Positions 1 through 9,165 of a stretch of 64,000 bases of DNA are shown piece after piece. Every line of letters begins with the position of its first letter. The stretch's first letter is position 1. Position numbers and translations under genes: made by a program. The stretch lies in the NCBI RefSeq assembly GCF_016446475.1, contig NZ_JAEHFP010000009.1, forward strand, positions 1 through 64,000, written 5' to 3'. The notes under the pieces are model-generated. The model worked only from the letters and a program-made list of their open reading frames with translations. It was not told the origin of the DNA and did not search any database. Origin of the DNA: Paracoccus binzhouensis (GTDB lineage: Bacteria > Pseudomonadota > Alphaproteobacteria > Rhodobacterales > Rhodobacteraceae).

Positions 1-1
1 C

Positions 2-136
2 CCTCGCAGCCGTCAACGCCATGATTTATATGCGAAATATCACGATTACGACAGCGAAATCAGCGACTTACTTGGAGAATGTGGGTTCAAAAGAAGAAAG
101 GAACATCCAAGATTGCATGTTGATCATGGCCATTAG
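2..136 (+). CDS. 3' end of an unidentified plus-strand gene (partial)
   Basis: The frame is open from the left edge to a TAG at 134-136 and gives 44 residues with a coding-like start (RHDLYAKYHDYDSEISDLL). From about base 85 on the frame runs antisense to pglX, so the last residues are probably not native. The piece probably belongs to a gene outside the window that was joined to pglX when pglX was broken. I do not recognise the family; a transposase or other mobile-element gene is possible but not shown. Confidence 0.3.
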   Translation, partial: PRSRQRHDLYAKYHDYDSEISDLLGECGFKRRKEHPRLHVDHGH

Positions 137-1666
137 GCCATTCTTCCGAGACAGTGCGAGTGCCCTTTCCATGAACATTGCGAAAAGGTCTGCCTTGCTG
201 TCAGGATAAGAAGCTTTCGCAAAGTCTTGAAGTTTTTCATTCATCCCTTTCCCGCCCATATACGGCGGGTTGGCCACCACCACATGGTTTTTCGGCGACA
301 GCGCCTCGGCCATGCTCAGCACGACCAAAATACGTTCATACGCGGCAGGGGCCAGATCGTTAGGACCGAACAGTGCCTGCCATTTCTTGCGCATATCACC
401 TGCGTCGCGCAGTTTCGGCACGATCAGCGAGCCGAAGTTCTTGGCCTGCTCGAACTGCCCCAGCGTTTCGCGCAGCTCATCGGTGAACAGATCCTTACCC
501 ACCACGGCGGCCACGTCCTGCATCTCGGGGTGCGTGAAGCTCACGTTCTGTAACACGCAGATGTCGGGCTTTGCCTCCATCCGCAGGAACCGCCGCCGCC
601 CCAGCTTGGCCGCCGCCTTCATCGCCAGCGCAAAGGCCGCCAGCGCGCCCGCACGGTCGTCAATCTCCACACCGGTCAGGTTGTGCGTCAGGATCAGCGC
701 AGGGATCTCTGTCGCGTCATAGCCCTCTTCCTCGTAGATGGCGTAGAGCAGGTCAAAGGCATAGGTCAGCATGTGCCCCGACCCGCAGGCCGGATCACAG
801 ATCTTGATCTCTTCGGGCTTGCCGATCTTCAGGAAGTCCGTCTCGGGCTCTTCCGGCGCGATGTAGTACTCCATCTTCTCGGCCAGCTTTGACCCCGGTC
901 GGTTCAGCAGCCACAGTCGGCCCAGCGAGTTCTCGACCAGGTAGCCGACGATCCAGTGCGGGGTGAAGAGCTGCGTCGCGGCGGGGATATTGTCGGCCTC
1001 GATCTTCTTGTTCTTCTTGAGCGAGGCGAAGACTTGGTCTTTCTTTTCGGAGATGTAGAACTGATAGAGCCAGCCGATTATCTCAACGTCTTGGCAGGCA
1101 TCCGGCGTCATAGCCTCACGTAGGTAGGCGAGGATAGAGGCATTGGACAGCAAGTCGGCGGGCAGCAGGAGCTCGGTGTAATCATCGATCCGCTCGAAAA
1201 GAAACGGCATGCTGGTCTGCCAGGAATTGCAGATGGCGACGAGAAGCAGCCGATACGCCTCGGCCTGAGGATCCTGGCTGGGGATCAGCCCCTCCAGCAG
1301 GTCACTGACCTTGCGGCGGGTCGCCTCGGGCACGAGCTGTTCGTTGATGTTTCCGGCCTTCGCATCCGCGAGGATCTCGGGCTGGAACTGCCCGGGCAAG
1401 GGAGAGACGACACGAACCGCGCTGATCTCGTTCACATCAAGGAATCGCAGGGCAGTGAAGCGATTGAACCAGATGTAGGCGACCCGCTCCACAACTTCTT
1501 CTTCGCCGTGCTGGGCAATGCTGGCCTCAAGCTTCTTGAAGGCAGCCGGATGTTCGCGCTGAGCGGCAGAGCCTTCAGCGGACACCGCCTCGAGTTTCGC
1601 GGCGACCTGTTCAATGAGCGCGCGCCGCGCGAACTGAGCAAACTTCTTGAGTTTCGTGGTGTCCAT
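68..1666 (-). pseudogene. pglX: PglX, BREX adenine-specific DNA methyltransferase, truncated after 532 residues
   Basis: PglX is the N6-adenine methyltransferase that marks host DNA in BREX systems. The frame has the S-adenosylmethionine-binding motif DPACGSGHML (about residues 290-300) and the catalytic NPPY motif in VVANPPYMGGKGM (about residue 467 on). Family members are normally about 1200 residues. Here the protein matches the family up to MQSWMFLSSFE and then ends after five unrelated residues, so the target-recognition half is missing. The start codon overlaps the stop of the upstream gene (TGATG), so it is translationally coupled. The break lies at about position 85, next to unrelated plus-strand coding sequence. 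It could be an insertion, a deletion or one state of a pglX inversion switch; the rest may lie outside the window. Confidence 0.85.
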
Positions 1667-2166
1667 CAGGCCGCCCCCTCGCTAATTCGGCGTAGTGACT
1701 GCTCTCCGAATTGTCTTTTCCATTGTTCAAAATTCAGGATGATGCAGCTCGCGGCGCAATCGTCCGCCCAGTCCGCATGCCTGATCGGAATGGCCTTCCG
1801 CAGTTCATCTTGTTTTGCAAGCAGCAAAGCATTGTCTAGGTTCTGCATTGAGAGCAGGACAAGATAGAGGACTTTACGGTCATTCTTGCCCTGCGCTGAT
1901 CGGAAGAAAAGGGTATCCCGAAATTTGCCCGCGAGGCTTTGAACCAGCTTTCCGGAGTTCAATTTGGTGACAAAAGCAGCAGGGTTTTCAGCCCCGGGAA
2001 TGTCAGGGTCCTTGATCTCAACGAACAGGTAATGCGCCTCGTATTCTGCGATGAAATCGACGCGCTGGACCGTACTGCTTGCATGGTAATCGCTGTCATC
2101 GAAATGGATTACTACTTGTGCCTCGGGAAAAGAGAGCTCCAGGTCGAATTCCTGCACCGTCGTCAT
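1666..2166 (-). CDS. Putative PD-(D/E)XK-like protein embedded in the BREX operon
   Basis: A 166-residue protein of unknown family. Residues of the stretch VDFIAEYEAHYLFVEIKDPD fit the Asp...Glu-X-Lys core of PD-(D/E)XK nucleases (acidic residue, beta strand, then EIK), which suggests a nuclease-like fold; this is an inference from one motif. It overlaps the upstream ATPase gene by four bases (ATGA) and the downstream pglX by one (TGATG), so all three are coupled. The position between brxC and pglX, together with an ATPase, suggests a two-gene effector module carried inside BREX. It might instead be a non-catalytic adaptor of the ATPase. Confidence 0.55.
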   Translation of the reverse strand: MTTVQEFDLELSFPEAQVVIHFDDSDYHASSTVQRVDFIAEYEAHYLFVEIKDPDIPGAENPAAFVTKLNSGKLVQSLAGKFRDTLFFRSAQGKNDRKVLYLVLLSMQNLDNALLLAKQDELRKAIPIRHADWADDCAASCIILNFEQWKRQFGEQSLRRISEGAA

Positions 2167-3344
2167 AACTCAATACCCTTCAGCGACCGCTCAATTTCCG
2201 CCTCGTAAAGTTCTCCGAAGGTCTTCGATATGCCCGTTGTCACAAGCTGTCCGTAGTCATCTGTCGAATAGACAGACATCCTTCCGTCTTCATCGCGCCT
2301 TTGCAGCACGTGATATCGGACATGGTCCTCCTTGCCTTTCTTGTCCATTAGCAGATCCAGCCACTTCAGAAGCACGTAGTCGTGGGTGGCGACAACAATT
2401 TGCTGACCATTTCGCGAAAGCTCCAAAAGGACTTCAACCACTTCCTTCATCAGCTTTGGGTTCAGGTTCGCTTCCGGCTCGTCCCAGAGAAGAACGCCGG
2501 TTTCTCCGGGATTTATTGACCCGTTGCTTAGTAACCGATGAAGGACGCCAATCTTCCGATATCCTTCGGCTGTCATTCCAGTTGGGAATGGCTGGCTATC
2601 GCTCGAAACAAAGCGGGTTTGTGTCGAATCTTGATATGCCCTCGCAGTTTGCGACTCGGACCGTGATGGATCAGCCTTCAGCTTCTCTTCATATCGCCCC
2701 GGCTCAAAATCGAAGCCGCCGCCGTCCTTCAAACGATACCTGCCTCCAACAAGACCAACCAGTTTGCGAATGACGGTAGACAGCCGTGGGTCCTCCATGG
2801 AGTCGGGTATCGCTTCGTCAGAGCCGGACTGCACAAGAAGTTCCGCCAAGTTTACATAGCCACCATCGAAAATCATCTCGACAGTAGCGCGATCATGTTT
2901 CGGGTGGCGAATGCCGTGAACCAAGGAAAGTACTTCCTTGGTCGGGATGTAGACAGGCTTGTCTGCAGGCTGAGGGTCAACAGCACCTGAGGTGAATTCC
3001 AAATATTGAGACCTCGCACTGAAAGCCACCTCTAAGGAGACCTCATCGCTGTTCACCAACCGTAGCCGTGTCGGTGATGAAGCTCCTTTAGAAGAAAGGG
3101 TTCCTACCCTGTTGTCTTCGGTTGAAAATATGCGCAGAAACTTTCCTGATGCAGAGGCTGCGAAACCCTCGTCTGCGCGATCAGGATATTTACGGTCCGC
3201 GATTAGCCCCAAACCATAGATGGCCTTCAGCAGATGGGTCTTTCCCGTCCCATTGGAACCGATAATGACATTGACTTTCGGGGACAGGGAAAGCTCCAAC
3301 TGCTCGAACGCAGTGAAGTTCTCGAACTCGATCTTGGTCAACAT
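2163..3344 (-). CDS. AAA/ABC-type ATPase (RecF/OLD-like) embedded in the BREX operon
   Basis: A 393-residue soluble ATPase. The N-terminus has the RecF/SMC-like beginning IEFENFTAFEQL followed by a Walker A, GSNGTGKTHLL (about residues 29-39). The C-terminal half has a Walker B, LLWDEPEANLNP, and an H-loop, VVATHDYVLLKW, in the arrangement of AAA_15/AAA_21 (OLD-like) ATPases. It starts on the last base of the brxC stop (TGATG) and ends four bases into the nuclease-like gene. Not one of the standard six BREX type 1 proteins. It probably works with its neighbour as an ATPase-effector pair, analogous in layout to PARIS, Septu or Gabija; sequence identity to those is not claimed. Confidence 0.8.
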   Translation of the reverse strand: MLTKIEFENFTAFEQLELSLSPKVNVIIGSNGTGKTHLLKAIYGLGLIADRKYPDRADEGFAASASGKFLRIFSTEDNRVGTLSSKGASSPTRLRLVNSDEVSLEVAFSARSQYLEFTSGAVDPQPADKPVYIPTKEVLSLVHGIRHPKHDRATVEMIFDGGYVNLAELLVQSGSDEAIPDSMEDPRLSTVIRKLVGLVGGRYRLKDGGGFDFEPGRYEEKLKADPSRSESQTARAYQDSTQTRFVSSDSQPFPTGMTAEGYRKIGVLHRLLSNGSINPGETGVLLWDEPEANLNPKLMKEVVEVLLELSRNGQQIVVATHDYVLLKWLDLLMDKKGKEDHVRYHVLQRRDEDGRMSVYSTDDYGQLVTTGISKTFGELYEAEIERSLKGIEL

Positions 3345-6300
3345 CAGACGATCACCTTCTTGCCCGCGCGGATCTGCTCCAGCAGGGTCTTCTTCATTGC
3401 GTCGACATATTGTTCGACGTCCGCCTCTTCTGTCAGGTAGGGCTTGGCGAAGCCCACTTTGATTTCCGAAGCGTTGACATAGGTGGGCTGCGGGGCGGGG
3501 GCCGAGGTTTCGCCCATACCGGGGTTGGGCTGCGGCTGCGCGGCCGGTCGACTGAGCCGTTCGACCTCCGCCAGTATGCGCGGCAGCAGATCGAGCTTCG
3601 CACCGTTTGCCCTGTCGCGCAGGATCGGGATCATCTTGACGCTGTCGAGCCCGGCTTTGTGGCTGTCGATGTTACGCTTGATGTGCGCTTGGTCATTTGC
3701 TGAGAGTGCCTGAAACTCTGGCGTCTGCGCAACTTTGGCCGAACACTCATCGATGGCCGTGATCACGGCCTTGCGCTCCTCGAGCACGGTCAATTCCACG
3801 CGGTCCTTCAGTCCGTAAAGTTCCGTCTTGAGGGATTGAATGGCCGTGCCTCTGTAACAGGTAGGATCTGCCAGCGTGCGGGCCAAGGCCTCGCCCGCAA
3901 CAGCATCGACGTAGGAAATATTCGCTTCCTGATCGCGCAAAAAATCGCGCGCATCGTCATAGATCTCGCGCTGTGCGCCGCCCATGAAACTGCGGACCTT
4001 GTCGAGCACGTCTTCCTTGGCGTCGAGCAAGTCGTCTTCCTGCGCAGCAGGTTCAGTTATGTACCATGTGGCGGGTTTGCCCGCCATAGCCGAGACTTTC
4101 GCCGCCAAAGGCTCAAGCGCTACGACAAACGGATACTGGGCTTTCTGGGCCAGCAGCTTTCCCAGTTCTTCCGACAGTGTCCGAGTGCTTTCCAGCCATT
4201 CCGCCCCAATCGTGCGGGCGTCGGTGCCGTCCGTGGGGAGATCAAACAGCTCTTTGTAGAGCTCCTTCGCCTTCCGAATTTGGGCGGAGGTGAACTCGGT
4301 CTGCGGAGTCAGAAGGACATTGGCCAAGGCATGGCTGTTATTGAGCGCCTTGGCGAGTTCGGCGCGCTCAAGCACCATGCTGTCCGAGCGAGCTTCGAGC
4401 TTCCCTTTACCGGATAGGCTGGCGGCGAGGCATAGAACTGCGGTGACAGGCCACCCATAAGGTTTACCGCCAAACCGTTCTGTAAGGTACTTGACGGAGA
4501 CCTTCACGCCGATCCGGGCCTGAGACTGGACGTAGTTCAACACGTCCTGCTCGGCTTCGGTCAGACCTTCGCCGTTGTCGCCAAATAGCCCGCTTTCAGG
4601 CGTTGCGGCCTTCAGAATGTCGGCCTCGGAATAGGTCACCCCCCGCAACATCGGGAGGTTGACATAGACTTTGTCGACGAGGCCCTGGAAGCCTTTCACG
4701 ATCCGCTCTTGTGGCTCTTCGCCGCCGATATCAAGCTCATCGCCGCGCACGAACATCCGCGCCTCTGCCATGAGCTTGCGCAAGCGCAGTTCGAGGTCCT
4801 TGTAGCGGCGGCTGTTCTGATCCCCCTTCTCCGCGACAATGCGGTCGCGCCCCGGCTGCTCTGAGCCTGCTCGGGCCTGCCGGATGAACTTGTCGGTTTG
4901 CTTGAAGAGCGTCAGATCACGAATGAATCGCACATCAGCTTGCAATACGACCGCTAGTTCCTCACGGCTCACATTCCGCATTCGCACAGCCTCGGGCGAG
5001 GCGACATCGTCGTTGAAAGGGCTGATCAGATTGATCGAGAGCTCATGCTCCCGGCCCAAGAGGTGATCGTCCAGTTTACGGCTGAAGCTGTATTCATTGC
5101 CGGTGGTCAGATGCTTGATCTTGCGATGGCGCAAGATCGTATCAAATGCCAGCGTCTCCATTTCCTTCGACAGCTCGGACGGGTCGACATCGAGCGCCTT
5201 GATCTCGGCCTCGACATCCTTCTCCTCGTTTGTCAGGAACTCATAGACCTCGCCATTGCGCTGGATAAGCGTGTTTCGTTCGAGGAAGGACAGCGCCTCC
5301 TCAATCTTGCGGCGTTGTTTGATCTGATCAGTATCGAACTCAGAGAGCAAAAGGACGCTGATGTTGCGCACCGTTGGCTTGAACTCCTTGACGTATTTGA
5401 CAAGGAAGAGCGCTTTCAGCACCCGGATCGCAAATGGGTCGATGTCCTGGATTTCCTTTTCGGCAATCTGGATCGACTGTTGGACGGCAGACTTCAGGGC
5501 GGTGCGGATGCCCTCGAACATAAGATCGAACGTAGCAAGGTCGCCCACAGGCTGGTCCGCCATCTTTTTGGCGACCTCCTGGAACACACCCAGCATCGAG
5601 CGTTCGCCGACCGAGCTGTGCTTGCCCTCGAAAGCGTTGTGCTGAGACAGCGACGTGATTGCCATCTGGAACAGCATGTATTGGTAGGGCGGGAACGGGT
5701 AGCTTGAAACGAAGTGGGCGCGCCCATCAAAATTTTTCAGCTTTATTGACCCGTCCGTGAAATCGAAAAGGGTCTTGAGGTTGTTTTCTTCGCGATCATG
5801 CAGGTTGCCAAGCCTGACCTGACCTTCGTCGGTCTTGGATAATAGGCGACGCTGGATGACCTCTGCCACGTCGGCCGAGTTCAGCGGCATCTTCACGCCG
5901 AAGCGCGCCATAATCTTTGAGAAGTCCTGGGACTGGAATGCTTTACCGTCCCCGATGATGGCTTCCATGTCCTGTTGCGACGTGACGATGACCCAGGCCT
6001 GACCCTTGCATTTCGTATTCAGGCTTTCGGCGATGGTCTGCAGGTTCGTCATCAATTTGACGTTCTCGGCGATGTACTGGCCGACCTCGTCCACGTAGAA
6101 GTTCAACCGGAACTTTGGCCCCTGTTTGTCGATCCAGGCCTTCACCTTGATCGCAAAATCCTCGATTGAGACGCGCGTATCCGCCCGGTACTGGCCCAGA
6201 ATATCCGCGGCATCCGCCGGGTCCCCGCCCGTGACCACGGCAAATGCGGTCGCAATGTTCTTCCGCTCAAGCGCTGCTTGCTCACGGCCTCGCTCCCAGG

Positions 6301-6865
6301 GTTTGCCTGCAGCGGTCTCATAAGCGTCCTTGAACGCAGCCAGCTGGCCGCGATCATCGAGGTCTCGTTCAAACTGCGCTATATGTGGCAGCTTTCCATA
6401 GTATCCGCAGGCTTCGTCGAAAACCTTCTGGAACACTGAGAGAAGCGCGTCGACGTCGGCTTTGGAAATGACGTCGGCCTTCTGGTCGATATTGAACAGG
6501 ATCGATCTCGATGGCACGGAAACAGCCTTGCGCAGAGATCCTTGAAGCATGGGCTGATCGGCCAGCTTCTCTTCGAAGATGTCGAATGCCCGGACCCCAT
6601 CCACTTCCCGGTTTTCCATGAGAAGGGCGAGCATCTTCAAGAGGTGCGACTTACCCGATCCGAAGAAGCCCGAGATCCAGACTCCATTGGCGGTGTCGTA
6701 GTTGTTATAGGCGTCGAGGAAGGTCTCAAGACGTTTTCCGATTTCATCGGTGATAACATACTCGTCGAGTTCGACGCGCAGGCTCGCCTCGTCGTCCGCT
6801 TTGATCACACCATCAATCGGGCGGTCGACAGGCTTTGCAAAAATGCTTCTCAGAGCGGTGGTCAT
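3344..6865 (-). CDS. brxC: BrxC, BREX P-loop ATPase
   Basis: BrxC is the large ATPase of type 1 BREX, needed for both host methylation and phage exclusion. The protein has 1173 residues, the usual size. Walker A GFFGSGKS is at residues 66-73 after the family-typical N-terminus with a strand-helix region ending in YNNYDTANGVWISGF. The C-terminal tail has a proline-rich linker (PAAQPQPNPGMGETSAPAPQ) before a short conserved end (VGFAKPYLTEEADVEQYV). It begins four bases after brxB ends and its stop overlaps the embedded ATPase start, so it is mid-operon. No frameshift seen. Confidence 0.93.
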   Translation of the reverse strand: MTTALRSIFAKPVDRPIDGVIKADDEASLRVELDEYVITDEIGKRLETFLDAYNNYDTANGVWISGFFGSGKSHLLKMLALLMENREVDGVRAFDIFEEKLADQPMLQGSLRKAVSVPSRSILFNIDQKADVISKADVDALLSVFQKVFDEACGYYGKLPHIAQFERDLDDRGQLAAFKDAYETAAGKPWERGREQAALERKNIATAFAVVTGGDPADAADILGQYRADTRVSIEDFAIKVKAWIDKQGPKFRLNFYVDEVGQYIAENVKLMTNLQTIAESLNTKCKGQAWVIVTSQQDMEAIIGDGKAFQSQDFSKIMARFGVKMPLNSADVAEVIQRRLLSKTDEGQVRLGNLHDREENNLKTLFDFTDGSIKLKNFDGRAHFVSSYPFPPYQYMLFQMAITSLSQHNAFEGKHSSVGERSMLGVFQEVAKKMADQPVGDLATFDLMFEGIRTALKSAVQQSIQIAEKEIQDIDPFAIRVLKALFLVKYVKEFKPTVRNISVLLLSEFDTDQIKQRRKIEEALSFLERNTLIQRNGEVYEFLTNEEKDVEAEIKALDVDPSELSKEMETLAFDTILRHRKIKHLTTGNEYSFSRKLDDHLLGREHELSINLISPFNDDVASPEAVRMRNVSREELAVVLQADVRFIRDLTLFKQTDKFIRQARAGSEQPGRDRIVAEKGDQNSRRYKDLELRLRKLMAEARMFVRGDELDIGGEEPQERIVKGFQGLVDKVYVNLPMLRGVTYSEADILKAATPESGLFGDNGEGLTEAEQDVLNYVQSQARIGVKVSVKYLTERFGGKPYGWPVTAVLCLAASLSGKGKLEARSDSMVLERAELAKALNNSHALANVLLTPQTEFTSAQIRKAKELYKELFDLPTDGTDARTIGAEWLESTRTLSEELGKLLAQKAQYPFVVALEPLAAKVSAMAGKPATWYITEPAAQEDDLLDAKEDVLDKVRSFMGGAQREIYDDARDFLRDQEANISYVDAVAGEALARTLADPTCYRGTAIQSLKTELYGLKDRVELTVLEERKAVITAIDECSAKVAQTPEFQALSANDQAHIKRNIDSHKAGLDSVKMIPILRDRANGAKLDLLPRILAEVERLSRPAAQPQPNPGMGETSAPAPQPTYVNASEIKVGFAKPYLTEEADVEQYVDAMKKTLLEQIRAGKKVIV

Positions 6866-6869
6866 CGGA

Positions 6870-7472
6870 TCAGACCTCGTAGTTCAAAATGTTGAATGCA
6901 CGGTAATACTTGTCGTCATGCAGCAGCCCGAAGAGATCAAGGGACCCTCCGGTTGCCGTGGAGTGCGTATAGCTGCCCGGGAAGAACAGGACGGTCGGCC
7001 TGTCCTTGGCCGTACTCTGGAGATTGTTGAGCACATTGTGCGAGCGGATATACGGATAGACCTCGCCCACACCGGAGAGAAAGATCACGTCATGCGGCTG
7101 AGCGGCGATGGCCGCACCAATCTTTGGGATCAGGTGCTCGTGGACATCAAGAACGCCCTGCAAGAGCTCGCGCAGCTCTGACTTCTCCATGTCAGGCTCT
7201 GCGGCAAGGATGTCTTCGAGGATGCCACGTTCCTCGAGAAGCCCAAGGGAGATATCGTAGAGGCTCAGGTCGAGCGCTGTCACGCCCGCATGCGCGATCC
7301 GCTCGATCAGGTCGCGTCGGTCCTCGATCATGGTGACGCCTTCTTCCGCCGGGAACGGGCAGATGAAAAATGGCACTTCGTTGCCGAGGCCTTGCTTGGT
7401 CAGGAACCGTTCGCTGGTGATGACCCGGTAGAGGTGCTCGGCGCGTTCCTTGCGTGACAACTGCGGGATCAT
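6870..7472 (-). CDS. brxB: BrxB (DUF1788)
   Basis: A 200-residue BrxB protein, a required but biochemically poorly defined BREX component. Family features visible are the N-terminal helical half and the C-terminal segment VLFFPGSYTHSTATGGSLDL with LHDDKYYRAFNI near the end, typical of DUF1788. It overlaps brxA by four bases (ATGA) and is followed by brxC after four bases, the normal type 1 order brxA-brxB-brxC. Confidence 0.93.
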   Translation of the reverse strand: MIPQLSRKERAEHLYRVITSERFLTKQGLGNEVPFFICPFPAEEGVTMIEDRRDLIERIAHAGVTALDLSLYDISLGLLEERGILEDILAAEPDMEKSELRELLQGVLDVHEHLIPKIGAAIAAQPHDVIFLSGVGEVYPYIRSHNVLNNLQSTAKDRPTVLFFPGSYTHSTATGGSLDLFGLLHDDKYYRAFNILNYEV

Positions 7473-8113
7473 GATGAGCCTCCCTCGATCGCAACGCTAG
7501 GGAACACCGCAAGATCGGTGGGGTCGGTCGCCTCGATTATCTGCCGCAACTGCTCCGAGAGATACGTCGATTGGATCCGGTTATCGCCAGAGATAACGCC
7601 AGCTTCCCGCATCATGCGGAATAGGATCTGCCGAAGCTTGTTGCGGGTGCTGTCGCTGATCGAGGCCAGCCCCTCATTCCAATCGGCTTTGGCATCAAAG
7701 AATATGTCGAAGCTCTCGAGCGGCAGGTCCAGCTGATAGGCGAGATACCGATCACAAATGACCTCAACAGCGAACTCACGCACGAACCTGTAAGCCCGAC
7801 ATGTGGCGATCCACAGTAGGTGCTGTTGTTCTTGTCGACCGGGCTCACTGACGAAAAACCGGATTTCGTCTTCGGTCAGCGTCATCAGGCGGTTGACGAT
7901 TTCGCGGAGGGTGCGCCGGTTTGAAGCCGCCTTCGGCAAAGACGTCGCCCCCTCTTCGAGCGCGCGTGAAAGCGTTACTTTCCAATCTTCACCAGCTACG
8001 TGCAGTTCGGCGACGATCACGCTCTCGTTCAGAAACAGCCCCCCAGAGGTGAAGGACATTTTGTAGGGCTGGTGGTTTGCTCCGAAGTCTGCTTTCCGTG
8101 CTGCCATGGTCAT
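7469..8113 (-). CDS. brxA: BrxA (DUF1819)
   Basis: A 214-residue BrxA protein. The family is a small DNA-binding BREX component. The sequence has the usual N-terminal YKMSFTSGGLFLNES segment and the LPKAASNRRTLREIVNRL motif in the first third. The gene overlaps brxR by four bases at its start and brxB by four at its end, so brxR, brxA and brxB are probably one transcript. Confidence 0.93.
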   Translation of the reverse strand: MTMAARKADFGANHQPYKMSFTSGGLFLNESVIVAELHVAGEDWKVTLSRALEEGATSLPKAASNRRTLREIVNRLMTLTEDEIRFFVSEPGRQEQQHLLWIATCRAYRFVREFAVEVICDRYLAYQLDLPLESFDIFFDAKADWNEGLASISDSTRNKLRQILFRMMREAGVISGDNRIQSTYLSEQLRQIIEATDPTDLAVFPSVAIEGGSS

Positions 8114-8964
8114 CCAACGACCTCGTCTCGATTCAACAGCACGATCTGCTGGTCCTGCGGTTTTCGAGCGGCGGGGTCGGTATCAAGCCCCAGCCTCTTG
8201 AGCGCGTAGAACAACAGCGCGCGGCGGACTACGATCTGCGCGTGGCCCGCCTCCATGCCATAATCCATCTCTATCGCGCGGCGTTGGTTGTCGGAGAGGT
8301 CCGGATGCGGCCCAATCTCGAGCAAGACGTCTGTGTGCCAAGCGCCATCGGAGCTAGGGTCCGATGTAACAGGCCCTTGGTCCCCGACCTCCACGATGCG
8401 AGAGAGCAGGAAATCCTTGAAAACCTGGTCATTCTGGCAAAACGCGCGGGCATGCCAACGGAAGCCGTCAAAGGCAAGAGCATGGGGCTCGATCCAGCGC
8501 GCGCTTGGCTCAGGGCGCGACATCGACTGATAGGTCACCTGCAAGGCGGCCGGCAAACGGATCGCCGCGAGAACATCGCGCAGCGTTTCAGGTGCCACGC
8601 CTCGGGCAGGTGTCGGCGTTGCTCCAAAGCCCGGAAAGACGCTGATCCAGCTTTGCTCCGCGCTCACCAACCCCTGATCGACGGCCCGCAGCTGCGCGAA
8701 GTACTCCTCCGCATCGGGCTTGAGATATTTGGGCTTGAATTGTTTGCCGCGCAGGTAGGTGCGCAGGCTCTTGTCATAGACGAGGTTCCGCTTGGCCTGA
8801 TCGATATAGGCGTTCAGGTCCAGCGATGCCTGCTGTGTTGAAACCCCGAACGCGTCCATCAAATCCCCTCGGTTTATCCGCCCCTGCCAGAACAGGCGAA
8901 ACTCGATGAACTCATATCGACGTTCGACACCCCAGTTCAGCTGCTTGCCCTTCTTGCGAGTCAC
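8110..8964 (-). CDS. brxR: BrxR, WYL-domain transcriptional regulator of BREX
   Basis: A 284-residue regulator of the BrxR/CapW type: N-terminal winged helix (YEFIEFRLFWQGRINRGDLM, then the DNA-reading helix STQQASLDLNAYI), a central WYL domain (VTYQSMSRPEPSARWIEPH, residues about 144-163, with the ligand-pocket FDGFRWHARAF) and a C-terminal dimer domain (LLFYALKRLGL). Such proteins repress the BREX operon until a signal is bound. The start is GTG at 8964, preceded by GAGGG. It is the first gene of the operon and so controls everything down to pglX. Confidence 0.92.
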   Translation of the reverse strand: MTRKKGKQLNWGVERRYEFIEFRLFWQGRINRGDLMDAFGVSTQQASLDLNAYIDQAKRNLVYDKSLRTYLRGKQFKPKYLKPDAEEYFAQLRAVDQGLVSAEQSWISVFPGFGATPTPARGVAPETLRDVLAAIRLPAALQVTYQSMSRPEPSARWIEPHALAFDGFRWHARAFCQNDQVFKDFLLSRIVEVGDQGPVTSDPSSDGAWHTDVLLEIGPHPDLSDNQRRAIEMDYGMEAGHAQIVVRRALLFYALKRLGLDTDPAARKPQDQQIVLLNRDEVVG

Positions 8965-9165
8965 TTAGTGCCCTCATATATATGTCGCAAAGTTACACGC
9001 GTCCAGTTTTTAGATTGACTCACAAATCAGACCATATGACTCTTGAAGTGTCAGGAAGTCGATTCGTGACAAGCCCGTCGCGTTATTAGACGTATCACAA
9101 ACTTGGGGGCTCGCCCCAGCATTACCCTCCCGCACCGCTCACTGGAAGGGAAAAGGAGCTTTTGC
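8965..9165. promoter_or_regulatory. Divergent promoter region between BREX and the secreted-protein gene
   Basis: About 200 bases without a gene separate the minus-strand BREX operon from a plus-strand gene. It is AT-rich compared with its surroundings. A tract CATATATATG lies 8-15 bases upstream of brxR and could be its -10 element. The hexamer TGACTC occurs twice, 22 bases apart (near 9017 and 9039), i.e. about two helical turns, which may be a BrxR-binding arrangement. No perfect long palindrome was found. Confidence 0.4.
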
